Assembly (NCBI RefSeq): GCF_900113665.1
Contig: NZ_FOQD01000001.1
Span: forward strand, 186,001-250,000
Source: Planctomicrobium piriforme
GTDB lineage: Bacteria > Planctomycetota > Planctomycetia > Planctomycetales > Planctomycetaceae
Reading direction: 5' to 3'
Length of the DNA stretch: 64,000 nucleotides
Part shown: in pieces, positions 17,766 through 26,030 of the stretch
Position numbering within the stretch: position 1 is the first letter of the stretch
Layout of the letters: every line of letters begins with the position of its first letter
Notes under the pieces: model-generated
The model's input: the letters and a program-made list of their open reading frames with translations, nothing else
Told to the model about the DNA's origin: nothing
The model's database searches: none
Program-made: the position numbers and the translations under genes

Positions 17766-19713
17766 TCTCCTTGCTCCCCTGATACACCCGCGTTCTTTCC
17801 TGGTTCACCGCCAGTCGAACATCCGCCGGCGTCAGGCCGACGCTGGTGGCGTAGGCTGCAATCAGCTTCTCTTCGGAGCGGCTGATGGTTCCGTCGGCCA
17901 GGAAGACGTGGACCAGTTGTGAGAGATAGTCTTTCGCCTGCTGCGGGTTGGCTGGGGTTGGCAGTTGCGTGTCGTGGGCGGAGGTCTGGCGGATGACGTC
18001 TTCGACCTGATCGCCGGTCATGCCGCGTCTGGCCCCGAGTTGTTTGAGCAGGCTTCTCTCGCGTTCATCCAGCACGCCGTCGATCAGGGCGGCCTGGGCC
18101 AGGATCGCCAAGGCCAGCGGGGTGTCGGTCGCCGCCGCGACTTTCGATGCCCCCTGAGTCCGCGCACTCTGCAACGAGACGAAATGCTGCCGCGCCATCT
18201 CTTCGCTATACCGCTCCATGCCGCTGAGTACCCAGTCGTACTGGCCGTTCGTCAGCGTGGCCCCGCAGTACACGCAGGCGCCGTTCTCGTTCACATCCAG
18301 CGGCGCTCCGCACTGCGAGCAGCCTGCCGAGGTGAAGGTTCCCGCCGGATTCGTCTGCGTGTCGTGCTGTCTCAATAGGGTGAAGGCATGCGTGTAGATC
18401 GACTTTTCGCGCAGCACCTGTGGCCGCGACGTCGAGCGGTCGAGCAGAATTCCGGACCAGCGAACTTTCACTCGCAACAGGTCGGTTCCCTCTTCGCCCG
18501 GCTGGGCGTCCATCACTTCCACCTGACCGACCGCAGCGTCCTTCCAGTAACGGGAGTGACTCGACAGAGCCGTTCGAAACTCCTGATTGAGATCAGGCGT
18601 CATGACGGGCGCGGCATATTTCACATCCCCATAAAACTCCGCCGCACGCATTCTCCAGAACATGACCGACACGCGGTCTTCAATGTGCAGTGTGTTGAAG
18701 CCGGGGTCTCTCGTTTGTAGGTCGGCAATACCTGGCAAATCCTGCTCGCTGCCGGGGACGGTGAATTCGGATTCCTGCGTGATCTCCGACAGCACCCAGT
18801 CGTACTCGCCGGAGTTCACCTGTGCGCCGCAAGAGGGGCACTTCGCCTGATCCACAATCTGCAGCGCCGCCCCGCAACGCGGGCACTGCCCTTCAATCGA
18901 CCCATTCGCCTGTAACGACTTCGCCCCCGGGCGACGATGGAACGACCAGAACTCGACGAAGTCGCCCGTATGTTCGGTGCCCGGCAATGCCTTTCCGGTT
19001 TTGAGGTCGGCATTGAAGTCTTCTGCCCGGGCGGCAACTCGAACGTGAATCGTGTCGAACTGCGCCGTCGAATAAAGCGCCGCCGGCTGGCGTGACAGCA
19101 CCTGAACATTGCGGACGACGTTGCGTATGCCAGCCGCCTGGAGCATCTTGATCTGCAGGCTGAACCGCTCGGAGACACCATCGCTCAAGAAGGCCCGCAC
19201 CGGTCCCAGTTCCTGCTCGCTCCAGGCGACTTGAATCTTCTGAAAGGCGGTTTCCACTCGGGCCAGAAATGCTTCCAGCGCGAACGCCGGATCGCGTTGT
19301 TGAATCGTCTGTAAGGCGGCCTGTCGCAACTGCTCGGCCTGACGCTGATTTCCACGCTGGACTGTTCGAGTAACATGCTGCTGCCGCGCCGCCTGCATGG
19401 CGTTGCTGATAATGATCAGAACGATCACGGCGATGAAGATCAGCACGATGGGAGAGACCGGCGTGCCAGGTCCGCTGCTGCCGGTGTGGCGGTAGCCGGA
19501 GGACCCTCCCCCGCCAAAGCTGCCGCCACCGAAACCTCCACCCCCGCCGCTGAATCCGCCGCCGCCCCCTCCTCCACCACCGCCCCCGCCGCCGAAGTTC
19601 TCACCACCCCCGGCCCGTCCCCACGCAACGGTTGGAACAAGGGAACCGACACTCAGGCAAAGCAGGAAGATCCACAGCACTCGGGCACGGGCTTCAGGCG
19701 GCAGCGATCGCAT
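17761..19713 (-). CDS. Membrane protein with two Tim44-like domains, two zinc ribbons and a TerB-like domain
   Basis: 650 aa from the ATG at 19713 (GGAG nine bases upstream); a TTG at 19740 is possible. Order: signal peptide; a long Gly-rich stretch (about 40-80); one transmembrane helix (VSPIVLIFIAVIVLIIISNA); Tim44-like domain 1 (about 140-265, ALEAFLARVETAFQKIQVAW); a zinc ribbon CPRCG...CPSCG; Tim44-like domain 2 (about 330-445, VSVMFWRMRAAEFYGDVKYA); a second ribbon CSQCG...CVYCG; and an acidic-rich TerB-like helical domain (ILAQAALIDGVLDERERSLL, FLADGTISRSEEKLIAAYA). Both Tim44-ribbon units end in (E/Q)YDWVLS, indicating an internal duplication. Probably an envelope scaffold or trafficking protein; function unproven. 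Confidence 0.85.
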   Translation of the reverse strand: MRSLPPEARARVLWIFLLCLSVGSLVPTVAWGRAGGGENFGGGGGGGGGGGGGFSGGGGGFGGGSFGGGGSSGYRHTGSSGPGTPVSPIVLIFIAVIVLIIISNAMQAARQQHVTRTVQRGNQRQAEQLRQAALQTIQQRDPAFALEAFLARVETAFQKIQVAWSEQELGPVRAFLSDGVSERFSLQIKMLQAAGIRNVVRNVQVLSRQPAALYSTAQFDTIHVRVAARAEDFNADLKTGKALPGTEHTGDFVEFWSFHRRPGAKSLQANGSIEGQCPRCGAALQIVDQAKCPSCGAQVNSGEYDWVLSEITQESEFTVPGSEQDLPGIADLQTRDPGFNTLHIEDRVSVMFWRMRAAEFYGDVKYAAPVMTPDLNQEFRTALSSHSRYWKDAAVGQVEVMDAQPGEEGTDLLRVKVRWSGILLDRSTSRPQVLREKSIYTHAFTLLRQHDTQTNPAGTFTSAGCSQCGAPLDVNENGACVYCGATLTNGQYDWVLSGMERYSEEMARQHFVSLQSARTQGASKVAAATDTPLALAILAQAALIDGVLDERERSLLKQLGARRGMTGDQVEDVIRQTSAHDTQLPTPANPQQAKDYLSQLVHVFLADGTISRSEEKLIAAYATSVGLTPADVRLAVNQERTRVYQGSKES

Positions 19714-19849
19714 CAAATGACTCTCCGGCTCGAAACGCAAAACACGGTCAACCCGTATTCTCGCGAATGACGGCCGAGATACCAGTAGGGAAGGGAGACG
19801 TTGGTGGGGGGACGTGTGCTGGAAAGGAATTTGTCATTTGTCAATGGGG

Positions 19850-19963
19850 GAGGCTTGAGACCCGAGGCTTGAGACTTGAGGAGATCATTCTTCACTGACG
19901 CCTCACGCCTCGCGCCTCAAGCCTCTTCCCCACACTCAACACTCAGCCCTCAACACTCAACTT
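19850..19963. repeat. Inverted GAGGCTTGAG / CTCAAGCCTC repeat plus heptamers
   Basis: The left side carries GAGGCTTGAGACCCGAGGCT and the right side GCCTCACGCCTCGCGCCTCA followed by AGCCTC, which can pair across about 30 bases; CTCAACACTCAGCCCTCAAC heptamers follow at 19936-19962. It fills much of the 300-base divergent gap between the Tim44/TerB gene and the ArsR-type regulator. Confidence 0.6.
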
Positions 19964-20047
19964 TCTTTCCGGCTCTGGACCCTCGACACTGGACTCTCGA
20001 CTTTTCCGCACTAGACAGTGACCGTCCAACTCCGCACACTCAGCTGC

Positions 20048-20389
20048 ATGGGCGACGATCGACTGCAATCTGAACACTGTGCGGAAAAACTCAGGGCGTT
20101 GGGAGATCCCACGCGTCTGAAGATCATCGACGTGCTCCGCGAGGGAGAACGGTCGGTCGGCGATATTTCCGATGTCCTCCAGCAGGACATCGTCCTGGTC
20201 TCGCATCACCTGGGGGTCTTGCATCAGGCGGGGATACTGGACCGGAAGAAGCAGGGCCGCTTTGTGTTTTATCGCCTCAAGGAAGGCCTGCTGTCGAAAC
20301 CGGAAAAGTCAGATACCGATCATCTCGACCTCGGCTGCTGCCGACTCGAGGTTCCCCGCGTGAACCTCGATGTGAAGCTGAACAAGTAA
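20048..20389 (+). CDS. ArsR-family winged-helix transcriptional regulator
   Basis: 113 aa from the ATG at 20048; a GTG at 20018 would add ten residues. ArsR pattern: EKLRALGDPTRLKIIDVLRE, SVGDISDVLQQDIVLVSHHL (recognition helix region), GVLHQAGILDRKKQGRFVFY with the beta wing. No clear ELCVCDL metal-binding box; a cysteine pair lies near the C-terminus (LGCCRLEV) that could contribute a sensor site. It stands between divergent and convergent neighbours, so its target is not evident from context. Confidence 0.9.
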   Translation: MGDDRLQSEHCAEKLRALGDPTRLKIIDVLREGERSVGDISDVLQQDIVLVSHHLGVLHQAGILDRKKQGRFVFYRLKEGLLSKPEKSDTDHLDLGCCRLEVPRVNLDVKLNK

Positions 20390-20420
20390 AATTCGCGGCG
20401 CAGCGGTGATGAGTGGCGTA

Positions 20421-20463
20421 TTGAATCCGTTTCGAATTTCGTGCTTCGAATTTCGGATTTTTC
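20421..20463. repeat. Dispersed repeat (TTTCGAATTTCGTGCTTCGA family)
   Basis: A run of GAATTTC/GTGCTTCGAATTTCGGATTT at the convergent ends of the ArsR-type gene and murA. At least five relatives occur at 27281-27330, 47255-47288, 48590-48645, 50251-50290 (inverted) and 50429-50462. Confidence 0.7.
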
Positions 20464-21799
20464 AAGCCGATTTCTTCTTCGGCTCGGCGACTTCGCTGTC
20501 GTCGACATGTCGCAACTGCAAACCAGCGGCGCGTTCATTGACGCGGGTGACGTCCGCTCCCAGCGCTTCAAGCTTGGCTTCCAGTTGTTCATACCCGCGG
20601 TCGAGATGATAGATCCGTCGGATCGTGGTTTCCCCATCCGCGGCAAGTCCGGCCAGGACGAGAGCGGCACTGGCTCGCAGGTCCGAGGCCATCACATGTG
20701 CTCCGGTGAGTTGGGGAACGCCGTTGACGATGGCCATCGAGCCCTGTTGCCGAATTTGCGCGCCCATCCGGCAAAGTTCGGAGACATGCATGAAGCGATC
20801 CGGGAAGACCATGTCGCGAATCACGCTCGCGCCTGGCAAAGTACAGGCGAGCGCCATGAGCTGTGCCTGTACATCGGTCGGTACGCCGGGGTATGGCAGA
20901 GCGGTCAGATCGACCGGCCGTAACGGACGTTCCACCTTGAGAGTCAGAGTCTCTTTTGCAGCACTGTCGATTGAACAGCCCATCTCTTTGAGAACTTCAA
21001 TCACCGCTGTCAGATGGTCAGGCCATACCTGTTCCAGAGTGAGAGACCCGCCGGTGATCGCGGCGGCAATCAGGAGCGTTGCCGCTTCGACGCGATCGGG
21101 GATGATCTGGAACTTCGTCCCGGTGATACGCTGGACTCCTTCAATCTCAATACGAGGCGTCCCCTCACCTGTGATGCGGGCGCCCATCGCGTTGAGAAAT
21201 CGGGCGAGTGCGACCACCTCCGGCTCGCAGGCTGCCGCCGTGATGACCGTCGTCCCCTCGGCCAGAGCCGCGGCCGACATCACGTTGCAGGTGCCTGTCA
21301 CAGTGCTGCCGTTCACTCCCCCCAGATAGATCTGAGCGCCGCGCAGACGTTTGGCCACTGCATGCACATAGCCGCCGCGAACTTCGATTTCCGCCCCCAG
21401 TGCGGCCAGGCCCTTCAGATGCAGGTCAATCGGGCGATGTCCGATATTGCACCCGCCAGGTAACGAGACACAGGCGTGGCCGCGACGGGCAAGCAACGGC
21501 CCCAGCACGCAGACACTCGCCCGCATTTGGCGGACGAGATGGTAGTCGGCGGTTGATGAACCGTCGTCTTCAGGCCGCAAGGTCATGCGGCCCGAGGGAT
21601 CATGCTGCACTGCGACGCCCAGAGACTGCAGCAGTTTACTCAACGTGCGAACGTCAACGAGATCCGGAACGTTCTCCAGCGTGGTTTCGCCATCCGCCGC
21701 GAGGGCTGCCGCCATGATCGGGAGCGTCGCATTCTTCGACCCGCTGACGCGGACCGTGCCGGCCAGTGGGCGACCTCCCTGAACGACGAACATGTCCAT
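20462..21799 (-). CDS. murA: UDP-N-acetylglucosamine 1-carboxyvinyltransferase
   Basis: 445 aa from the ATG at 21799; the frame extends to 21877, but those codons come from a dispersed repeat. First committed step of peptidoglycan synthesis: enolpyruvyl transfer from PEP to UDP-GlcNAc. EPSP-synthase-like fold with GGRPLAGTVRVSGSKNATLP at the start, ASVCVLGPLLAR, and catalytic Cys117 in SLPGGCNIG (E. coli Cys115), so fosfomycin sensitivity of the enzyme is predicted. GAS and PTD motifs (PGVPTDVQAQLMAL) are present. Last of the block rpmE2-prfA-prmC-murA. It supports a conventional wall precursor pathway in this organism. Confidence 0.97.
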   Translation of the reverse strand: MDMFVVQGGRPLAGTVRVSGSKNATLPIMAAALAADGETTLENVPDLVDVRTLSKLLQSLGVAVQHDPSGRMTLRPEDDGSSTADYHLVRQMRASVCVLGPLLARRGHACVSLPGGCNIGHRPIDLHLKGLAALGAEIEVRGGYVHAVAKRLRGAQIYLGGVNGSTVTGTCNVMSAAALAEGTTVITAAACEPEVVALARFLNAMGARITGEGTPRIEIEGVQRITGTKFQIIPDRVEAATLLIAAAITGGSLTLEQVWPDHLTAVIEVLKEMGCSIDSAAKETLTLKVERPLRPVDLTALPYPGVPTDVQAQLMALACTLPGASVIRDMVFPDRFMHVSELCRMGAQIRQQGSMAIVNGVPQLTGAHVMASDLRASAALVLAGLAADGETTIRRIYHLDRGYEQLEAKLEALGADVTRVNERAAGLQLRHVDDSEVAEPKKKSA

Positions 21800-21850
21800 G
21801 AATGCGAATCCCTTCGCTGCCGTCCGACTCGATTTCAATCCGAAGAAAAC

Positions 21851-21948
21851 TAGCCACAGATGAACACAGATAAACACGGATCATTCAAAAGGCAGATGAC
21901 TTCGGACTTCTTAATCTGTGTGCATCCGTGTTCATCTGTGGCTAACTT
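21851..21948. repeat. Long inverted repeat (CACAGATGAACACAGAT family)
   Basis: Arms TAGCCACAGATGAACACAGA and TCCGTGTTCATCTGTGGCTA pair over about 30 bases around a 40-base loop, in the gap between prmC and murA. A related single arm lies at 60601-60640 (ATCTGTGTGAATCTGTGTTC then ATCCGTGGC). In the transcript it could form a strong hairpin separating murA from prmC expression. Confidence 0.75.
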
Positions 21949-22832
21949 TATTTTGCTTTTCTTCCCACGATCACCCGGGCCTGGCCGCTGAGGTCGTTCT
22001 TGACGCCGGTTTCGACAAACCCCTGCGACTGCACCAGTTTCAAGGCGGCCGGGGCCTGTTCGGGGCTCAGTTCAAACATCAGCCAGCCTCCTGATTTCAA
22101 CTTCGCAGGCGATTGTTCCACGATCCGACGGATCACGTCCAGACCATCTGCTCCGCCGTCGAGCGCCAGGTGCGGTTCGTGATTGCGAATGTCAGCCGCC
22201 AAGCCCGCAATTTCCCCTTGTTGCACATACGGCGGGTTGCTGGTGATGACGTCAAACTGGCTGCCGCCTGGCACCGGTTGAAACAGGTCGCCCTGCAGCA
22301 ACGTGACGCGGTCTTGCAGTTGATGGCGGTCGATGTTCGCCTGTGTGACGGCGGCGACATTGGGATCGAGCTCGACGGTCATCACTTTGGCGTTGAGCTG
22401 ATTTTTGGCAATCGCGATCGGGACGCAGCCAGAACCGGAGCACAGATCCAGCACGTCTGCGCCAGGTAAATCTTTGAGGATCTCAATCGCGGCGACCACC
22501 AGAATCTCAGTGTCCGGACGGGGAATAAATACGCCCGGCTTGACCAGGAAATCGAGACTGAAGAACTCGCGGTGCCCTACCAGGTAGGCCACCGGTTCGG
22601 CGTTTGCCCGACGTTTCACCAGCTCTCGCATGACTGTGCGCTGTTCATCGGTCAGCGGCTGGTCGAACTGCGTGTAGAGCTGAATCCTTTTGCATTTTCG
22701 GGCGTGAGCCAGCAGCACCTCGGCATCGAGACGCGGAGTTTCACTCCCCCGCTCTTTCAGAAAGCCGATCGTCCAGTCCAGAATCCGTCGGACTGTCCAT
22801 GGTTCTTCGGTTGTCATTGATCCCGCGGCCAC
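21948..22832 (-). CDS. prmC: Peptide chain release factor N5-glutamine methyltransferase
   Basis: 294 aa (or 289 from Met6). N-terminal helical domain with RLDAEVLLAHARKCKRIQLY, then a Rossmann methyltransferase with motif I VLDLCSGSGCVPIAIAK and the catalytic NPPY at 199-202. It methylates the glutamine of the GGQ motif of release factors. The gene follows prfA by 45 bases, its direct substrate partner, as in most bacteria. Confidence 0.96.
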   Translation of the reverse strand: MAAGSMTTEEPWTVRRILDWTIGFLKERGSETPRLDAEVLLAHARKCKRIQLYTQFDQPLTDEQRTVMRELVKRRANAEPVAYLVGHREFFSLDFLVKPGVFIPRPDTEILVVAAIEILKDLPGADVLDLCSGSGCVPIAIAKNQLNAKVMTVELDPNVAAVTQANIDRHQLQDRVTLLQGDLFQPVPGGSQFDVITSNPPYVQQGEIAGLAADIRNHEPHLALDGGADGLDVIRRIVEQSPAKLKSGGWLMFELSPEQAPAALKLVQSQGFVETGVKNDLSGQARVIVGRKAK

Positions 22833-22877
22833 ATGTTTGTCATCCCTGAAACCGAACGTCGCCGAGCGGCCAGCCGG

Positions 22878-23948
22878 TTAGTCGTTAATGCCCTTCAAGC
22901 GTTCCTGGCGATCGAACTCCACCAGAGCGCCGATCATTTCTTCGAGATCCCCCTGCATAATCTGGTCGAGCTTGTAGAGCGTCAACCCGATGCGGTGATC
23001 GGTACAGCGTCCCTGGGGGAAGTTGTAAGTGCGAATTCGCTCGCTGCGGTCGCCTGAGCCGATGAGCGTGCGACGCTGGCTGGCCCGTTCTTCGGCAGCC
23101 TGCCGCTGCTGGGCTTCCAGAATGCGACCGCGGAGCACGCGCATCGCCTTCGCTTTGTTCTTGTGCTGGCTTTTCTCGTCCTGGCACTTCACCACCACTC
23201 CGGTCGGAAGGTGGGTGATGCGGACGGCGCTTTCTGTTTTGTTGACCTTCTGACCGCCGGGGCCCCCTGCCCGCATGGTGTCGATCCGCAGGTCTTCGTC
23301 GCGAATGACGAGTTCGACTTCGCTGGCCTCAGGCAGCACCGCCACGGTCGCCGCACTGGTATGCACCCGACCCTGGGCTTCGGTCTCAGGCACGCGCTGC
23401 ACGCGATGCCCGCCGCTTTCAAACTGCAGTTGATGAAACGCCCCTTCCCCGGTCACGGAGAAGACCATTTCCTTGAAGCCCCCCATTTCCGAAGGGTACG
23501 ACTCCATCAGTTCGAACTTCCAGCCGCGGCTTTCCACATATCGGGTGTACATGTTGTACAAATCGCCGGCGAACAGGGCCGCTTCTTCACCCCCGGTGCC
23601 GGCGCGGATTTCCATAATCAGTCCGCCGCGGGTGATCGAGTCGCCGGCGGTGACGATGTCTTCCAGCTCGGTCTGCAGTTTTGTTCGCTGTAACTCAAGC
23701 TGTTTCAGCTCGGCCTTGGCGTACTGGCAGGCGCTGGGGTCGGTTTCCGAATCCAGCATTTCCTGAGCGACGGCAATGTCGTCGAGCAGTTGATTGAACG
23801 TACGAACAGAGTGGGCAACTTTGCGCAGGCCGCCGTATTCGCGTTGAATTTCGACGACTCGGGACGGCGTCGAGAGAATCACCGGATCCTGAAGTTGTCG
23901 TTCGAGCTCTTCAAAGCGTCTGAGTTTGATTTCCAGGCTGGGAAACAT
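22878..23948 (-). CDS. prfA: Peptide chain release factor 1
   Basis: 356 aa from the ATG at 23948, with GAGGT four bases upstream; the frame continues to 23975 without need. Domains: N-terminal helices, then HRVQRVPETEAQGRVHTSA with the anticodon-like PxT tripeptide as PET (187-189; PAT is commoner), and GGQ at 231-233 (AGGPGGQKVNKTESAVRITH). It recognises UAA/UAG and triggers peptide release. Upstream of prmC, whose product modifies Gln233. Confidence 0.96.
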   Translation of the reverse strand: MFPSLEIKLRRFEELERQLQDPVILSTPSRVVEIQREYGGLRKVAHSVRTFNQLLDDIAVAQEMLDSETDPSACQYAKAELKQLELQRTKLQTELEDIVTAGDSITRGGLIMEIRAGTGGEEAALFAGDLYNMYTRYVESRGWKFELMESYPSEMGGFKEMVFSVTGEGAFHQLQFESGGHRVQRVPETEAQGRVHTSAATVAVLPEASEVELVIRDEDLRIDTMRAGGPGGQKVNKTESAVRITHLPTGVVVKCQDEKSQHKNKAKAMRVLRGRILEAQQRQAAEERASQRRTLIGSGDRSERIRTYNFPQGRCTDHRIGLTLYKLDQIMQGDLEEMIGALVEFDRQERLKGIND

Positions 23949-24065
23949 GTGGACCTCGCGTATTCGACCAGGCAAAACGGCACAGACTCTCCCCCGCCAA
24001 CCCTGGCAGGGGAGACTGCATTCGCCGCTAATGAAAAGGTCGGTGAAACATCGAGGAACCGGACG

Positions 24066-24181
24066 TTGAAGTTGTCAGTTTTTAGTCATCAGTTTTCAGT
24101 TTGAATGCACAATCAGCACCAAAACTCCGCTTTAACGAAGTTTGTCTCTGACTGAATACTGACGACTGAGAACTGAAAACT
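24066..24181. repeat. Dispersed repeat, second copy (AGTCATCAGTTTTCAGT family)
   Basis: Left arm TTAGTCATCAGTTTTCAGTT and right arm ACTGACGACTGAGAACTGAA, as in 697-826 and 59345-59460, lying between rpmE2 and prfA. Confidence 0.7.
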
Positions 24182-24199
24182 TTTCCAATCAAACAGAAC

Positions 24200-24230
24200 A
24201 GGACGCATCCCGCCGTCCGGGAGGCGTCCT
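24200..24230 (-). terminator. Probable terminator of rpmE2
   Basis: Read on the minus strand, AGGACGCCTCCCG and CGGGATGCGTCCT pair around a short GACGG loop, 40 bases after the rpmE2 stop, followed by a U-enriched but interrupted tract (TGTTCTGTTTGATT). A strong stem with a mediocre U-tract. Confidence 0.55.
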
Positions 24231-24271
24231 GACGCGGATTGTCAATTCACGAAAGCAGCGCCCGAGGGCGA

Positions 24272-24529
24272 CTAGCCTTCCTTCTTGGCCCAGTTGTATT
24301 TCTTCTGGAACTTTTCGACGCGGCCGGCAGCGTCCACATACTTCATCTTACCGGTGAAGAACGGGTGCGATGCCGAGCTGATGTCGACCGTGATCAACGG
24401 ATATTCCTTACCGTCCGTCCAGGTGATCTTTTCCTTGGACGTCATCGTCGATCGGGTCATGAAGCTGTAGTCTGCCCCGATGTCGTGGAACACCACCGAC
24501 TGATACTTGGGATGAATGCCGTCTTTCAT
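24272..24529 (-). CDS. rpmE2: 50S ribosomal protein L31, type B
   Basis: 85 aa from the ATG at 24529. It starts MKDGIHPKYQSVVFHDIGAD and has ASHPFFTGKMKYVDAAGRVE and KFQKKY, the type B form. It lacks the CxxC zinc-binding cysteines of type A L31, so it is the zinc-independent version that in other bacteria replaces the zinc form when zinc is scarce. Whether a type A copy exists elsewhere cannot be seen. Heads the block with prfA, prmC and murA. Confidence 0.96.
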   Translation of the reverse strand: MKDGIHPKYQSVVFHDIGADYSFMTRSTMTSKEKITWTDGKEYPLITVDISSASHPFFTGKMKYVDAAGRVEKFQKKYNWAKKEG

Positions 24530-24858
24530 AGATCCGACCAAAATATATTTTTAAGTCCAGTAGGGAACGCCGCTTTCAACGCGCGGACCGAGTCCCGGTG
24601 AACGAGGAATTCTAGTGGCCTGACAGATCATCGGCAATCCCGCTCCAAAGATTTTGGAAATGCTGCTAGTTCTGGATTCATCTCGGTTTCCGGCAAGAAC
24701 TCAGGCGCTTGGCAGACGGGAAATTCCTGGCAGACGGCCGGCGACTTGACAGTTCAGGGCGTTGAGAAGACAAAGACGACCGGTTAGGTCGTTCTTTCTT
24801 TTTACCGCTCGAACTCGCGGCAGGTGTTCTTTCTCTGCCCCACTGGACCTTGTGAACC
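24530..24858. other. Divergent intergenic region rpmE2 / sulfate-binding protein
   Basis: About 330 bases holding the promoters of the two divergent genes. A short T-rich/A-rich block (AAAATATATTTTTAAG) at 24540-24555, just upstream of rpmE2, is the best candidate for a promoter or regulatory element; no Zur-type palindrome was established. Confidence 0.4.
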
Positions 24859-25935
24859 ATGCGCTCCCCTGCCGAACGTTATCCACGCCATCAATGTTAC
24901 CGTCGACCAGACTCGACGCTAGCACTTAGTCTGGCAGTGCTGGCCCTCACTTTGCTCGCTGGTTGCGGCCAGAGAGAAACACAGGGCAAGCCTGCCGCGA
25001 AAGCGGTTCGTATTCTCAATGTCTCTTACGACCCCACGCGTGAACTGTGGAAAGACGTGAATCAGGCGTTCATCCCCAAGTACCGCAGAGAAACGGGTGT
25101 GGAACTGGAGATTCAGCAGTCGCATGCGGCCTCCGGCAGTCAGGCTCGTGCGATCATCGATGGACTGGAAGCGGACGTCGCCACCCTTTCCATCTGGTCC
25201 GACACCGACGCACTCAGAAAAAAGGGACTGCTCAAGGAAAAGTGGGAAGATTCGTTTCCGAATCGCTCGCTCCCCTACACTTCGACTGTCGTGTTTGTTG
25301 TCCGTCGGGGAAATCCAAAGGGCATCAAAGACTGGCCGGACCTCGTTTCACAGGACATCTCGGTGATTACGCCGAGTCCCAAAACCTCAGGAAACGGCAA
25401 ACTGAGCTTTCTGGCCGCCTGGGGGAGCGTCATCGCCAGCGGAGGCACCGCGGAACAGGCACGGGATTTCGTCACGCGGCTCTATCAGAAAGTTCCGGTC
25501 CTCGACACCGGCGCTCGCGGGGCGACCACCACCTTCGCCCAAAAAGGGATCGGCGACGTGCATCTGTCGCTGGAAAGCGAAGCCTGGCTCGAAGTGCAGG
25601 AATCGCAAGGCGCACTCGAAATCGTTTATCCGCCTCAAAGCATTCTGCATGAACCCCATGTCGCCGTCGTCGACAAGACGGTCGATGCCCGAGGAACCAG
25701 GGTACCTGCCGAAGCGTATCTATTGTTTCTCTACACTCCGGAAGGCCAGGAAATCATTGCCCGGCACCACTTCCGACCGACTGACGAGGCAACTCTGCAG
25801 AAGCACCGGCAGGAATTCCCTCCGTTAAAGATGTTCACGATTCAAGACTTTGCCGCCGGCTGGGACGAAGCTCAGAAGGCGTTCTTCGCAGACGGGGCGG
25901 TCTTCGATCAGATTTATTCCGCCGGCACAAAGTAG
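24859..25935 (+). CDS. sbp: Sulfate/thiosulfate-binding lipoprotein
   Basis: 358 aa. A lipoprotein signal (LALSLAVLALTLLAGCG) is followed by the Sbp/CysP core: ILNVSYDPTRELWKDVNQAF, VELEIQQSHAASGSQARAII, DVATLSIWSDTDAL, ITPSPKTSGNGKLSFLAAWG and TTTFAQKGIGDVHLSLESEA. In CysTWA systems this protein delivers sulfate or thiosulfate to the permease. No permease or ATPase gene is adjacent here, so it is an orphan in this window; partner genes elsewhere, or a sensory role, are both possible. Confidence 0.92.
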   Translation: MRSPAERYPRHQCYRRPDSTLALSLAVLALTLLAGCGQRETQGKPAAKAVRILNVSYDPTRELWKDVNQAFIPKYRRETGVELEIQQSHAASGSQARAIIDGLEADVATLSIWSDTDALRKKGLLKEKWEDSFPNRSLPYTSTVVFVVRRGNPKGIKDWPDLVSQDISVITPSPKTSGNGKLSFLAAWGSVIASGGTAEQARDFVTRLYQKVPVLDTGARGATTTFAQKGIGDVHLSLESEAWLEVQESQGALEIVYPPQSILHEPHVAVVDKTVDARGTRVPAEAYLLFLYTPEGQEIIARHHFRPTDEATLQKHRQEFPPLKMFTIQDFAAGWDEAQKAFFADGAVFDQIYSAGTK

Positions 25936-26030
25936 GACAGTCGACCCGTTGGATTGCTGCCAAACTGCCGACGAATCAGATAGGATTGATGCGACTTCGT
26001 TCGCATGCATCCTTTTCTGGAGTTCGCCTC

